Source: Riptortus pedestris
Lineage: Eukaryota > Arthropoda > Insecta > Hemiptera > Alydidae
Direction of reading: 5' to 3'
NCBI GenBank assembly: GCA_019009955.1
Contig: CM032229.1
Location: 144,442,501 to 144,506,500, forward strand
Length of the DNA: 64,000 bases
Shown here: positions 62,701 to 64,000 of the stretch, in pieces
Layout: each line of letters begins with the position of its first letter
Numbering within the stretch: position 1 is the stretch's first letter
Made by a program: the position numbers and the translations under genes
Notes under the pieces: model-generated
The model's database searches: none
What the model saw: the letters and a program-made list of their open reading frames with translations, nothing else
Told to the model about the DNA's origin: nothing

Positions 62701-64000
62701 CAGACAGTTTTTAACATGATAACGTCCAAAGTTTTTAGCATATTCTAATGAATTTCATGGTCCATTAAAATGCACAGAAGTTAGCTAAACAACAACACAG
62801 TGGATGAACGTAAATTTACTGAAACTCCTTTTTTAATTATAAGTTTTGCTGTTTATTTATTTATTCTACAGTAAATGTGGCATTTGCAACTAGTACTTAA
62901 CACATGAACTATAAATTCTGAACATGAAACTTTGAGCATTCTTTGGTCGATAATTTATTGATGATAGCAGCTTGACCAATAATAATATAAATGTGATCCA
63001 TCCTGACAATAGAATAATAAATTTCTAATATGCTGCAGCCATGAGATTAGGAAAAGTATTAATAAAGAAAACCCGTAACTGAATTTAGGGAGCATTGTGT
63101 TCAATTTGTATTAGATTTGGCTACATAAATGTGTGTTTTCCCTATTCACGACTCTACCAGAGTCTGCGTGGTATTTTAATCCACTGGTTCATAGGCATAT
63201 TTCACTAATTTTTACTATCGGCTTCTTCATTTTTTCTTTGCTTGCCACCACAACAAACGAGCTAAGGCCACCTAAAGAAACCAATTGTAAAATCGGTGAA
63301 GTAAAGTGGGTACAGTACCTAAAAGTAGTTGTGGCGCTATCGAAAACTAAAAATAGTTCCCAGCGAGGAACATTTTTTTGCTCTAAAAGTTATGTATAAA
63401 AAACATTGCTTGAAATCTATGATTATAAAAGTCAGAGTTATTTCCTTTTTTGTTGAAATACTAAAGGGAAAGAATTAAATATATTGATTTTCGAGCGACT
63501 CGCAAACCTGTGCACTTTTGTGTGTTATATTGTCGGTGGAATCATTTCATGAATAATCTGACTAAATACCTAAATGTTAAAGGGAGCATGTGTAGTAATC
63601 TCTGTGCATCGTGTCTGGGTGGTTGTGTAGTGTCACTTGATTTAAATATGTTAACATGATTACCCAGCCTCGTACTGCTGTCTGTCTAAGCCGTGCTAAC
63701 ACTTATATAGACAAAGCTAGACTATCTTGCACCAATATCCATCCAGTAAACTATTTTATGGACATACTAACCAATGCAAAATAGTTTTATCTGTCTGCCT
63801 ATACACCACTAAATGGCGATTTAAGCATGTTATTTATATACATTCATTCCTAATCATAATTAAGCAGCTGTTTAGTTTTTGACGCATGATAGTAATTTTA
63901 AAACCCATCATAAGAGCACCTTGGTATTTCTTTTCATGTGTTTTTCTTGTTTTGTTTTCAAATATCTTGGTGTATTCTTCTTTGTGATGTTTTATTTATA
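59731..64000 (+). other. GluCl intron after exon 3b, continuing beyond the window
   Basis: No exon for the following conserved EYSVQLTFREQW segment was found. The sequence is AT-rich without recognisable transposons or arrays. 61600-61870 is GC-richer, with two adjacent short hairpins (GCTCGTAA / TTACGAGC and CCAGGAA / TTCCTGG) and a 122-codon frame (61495-61863) lacking any family similarity I can name. Confidence 0.65.

Overview
The window looks like AT-rich, repeat-loaded nuclear DNA from an insect. The case rests on one gene: a glutamate-gated chloride channel (GluCl alpha, Cys-loop ligand-gated ion channel family) on the + strand. Four of its exons are readable by splice sites, phase and protein similarity. 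They are a signal-peptide exon at 20207-20285, an N-terminal extracellular exon at 47390-47511, and two alternative 68-bp exons at 58181-58248 and 59663-59730. Splice phases agree from exon to exon. The next constitutive exon was not found before base 64000, so the window holds the 5' part of the gene spread over more than 39 kb. The insect order is uncertain; a large-genome hemimetabolous insect would fit, but that is inference.

Layout. 1-20206 is upstream or 5'-UTR-intron DNA: a diverged 385-bp duplication, a 5'-truncated non-LTR retrotransposon (minus strand, 1.77-2.59 kb), a long palindrome with arms of about 460 bp (3553-4506), microsatellites, and the first copies of a Helitron-like family. 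20286-47389 is a 27.1-kb intron. It carries a 123-bp-period tandem array (21.1-22.4 kb), a 2.9-kb minisatellite of 30-bp units (26.7-29.6 kb), a degenerate jockey-like reverse transcriptase tail (33.8-34.3 kb), a GA-rich block near 35 kb, five copies of a tRNA-derived SINE (four of them between 38.6 and 43.2 kb), several Helitron-like copies, and a BEL/Pao gag remnant (45.3-46.0 kb). 47512-58180 is a second intron of 10.7 kb with a 136-bp-period satellite (55.2-57.0 kb). 58249-59662 separates the two alternative exons and holds a strong RNA hairpin. 59731-64000 is intron with little structure.

How it works together. The two 68-bp exons have the same entry and exit phases and encode alternative versions of the same 23-residue stretch of the receptor's extracellular domain. 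Because 68 is not a multiple of three, using both would shift the frame, so they should be mutually exclusive. This arrangement is known for insect GluCl genes. Most of the rest is transposon and satellite sequence. The less ordinary points are the 30-bp minisatellite, whose sense strand repeats a 3'-splice-site-like motif about 95 times inside the 27-kb intron; the hairpin between the alternative exons; the long palindrome with a hammerhead-like core; and a SINE family and a Helitron-like family with several copies to compare. No tRNA, rRNA or CRISPR feature was found, and I see no other protein-coding gene that I can support.
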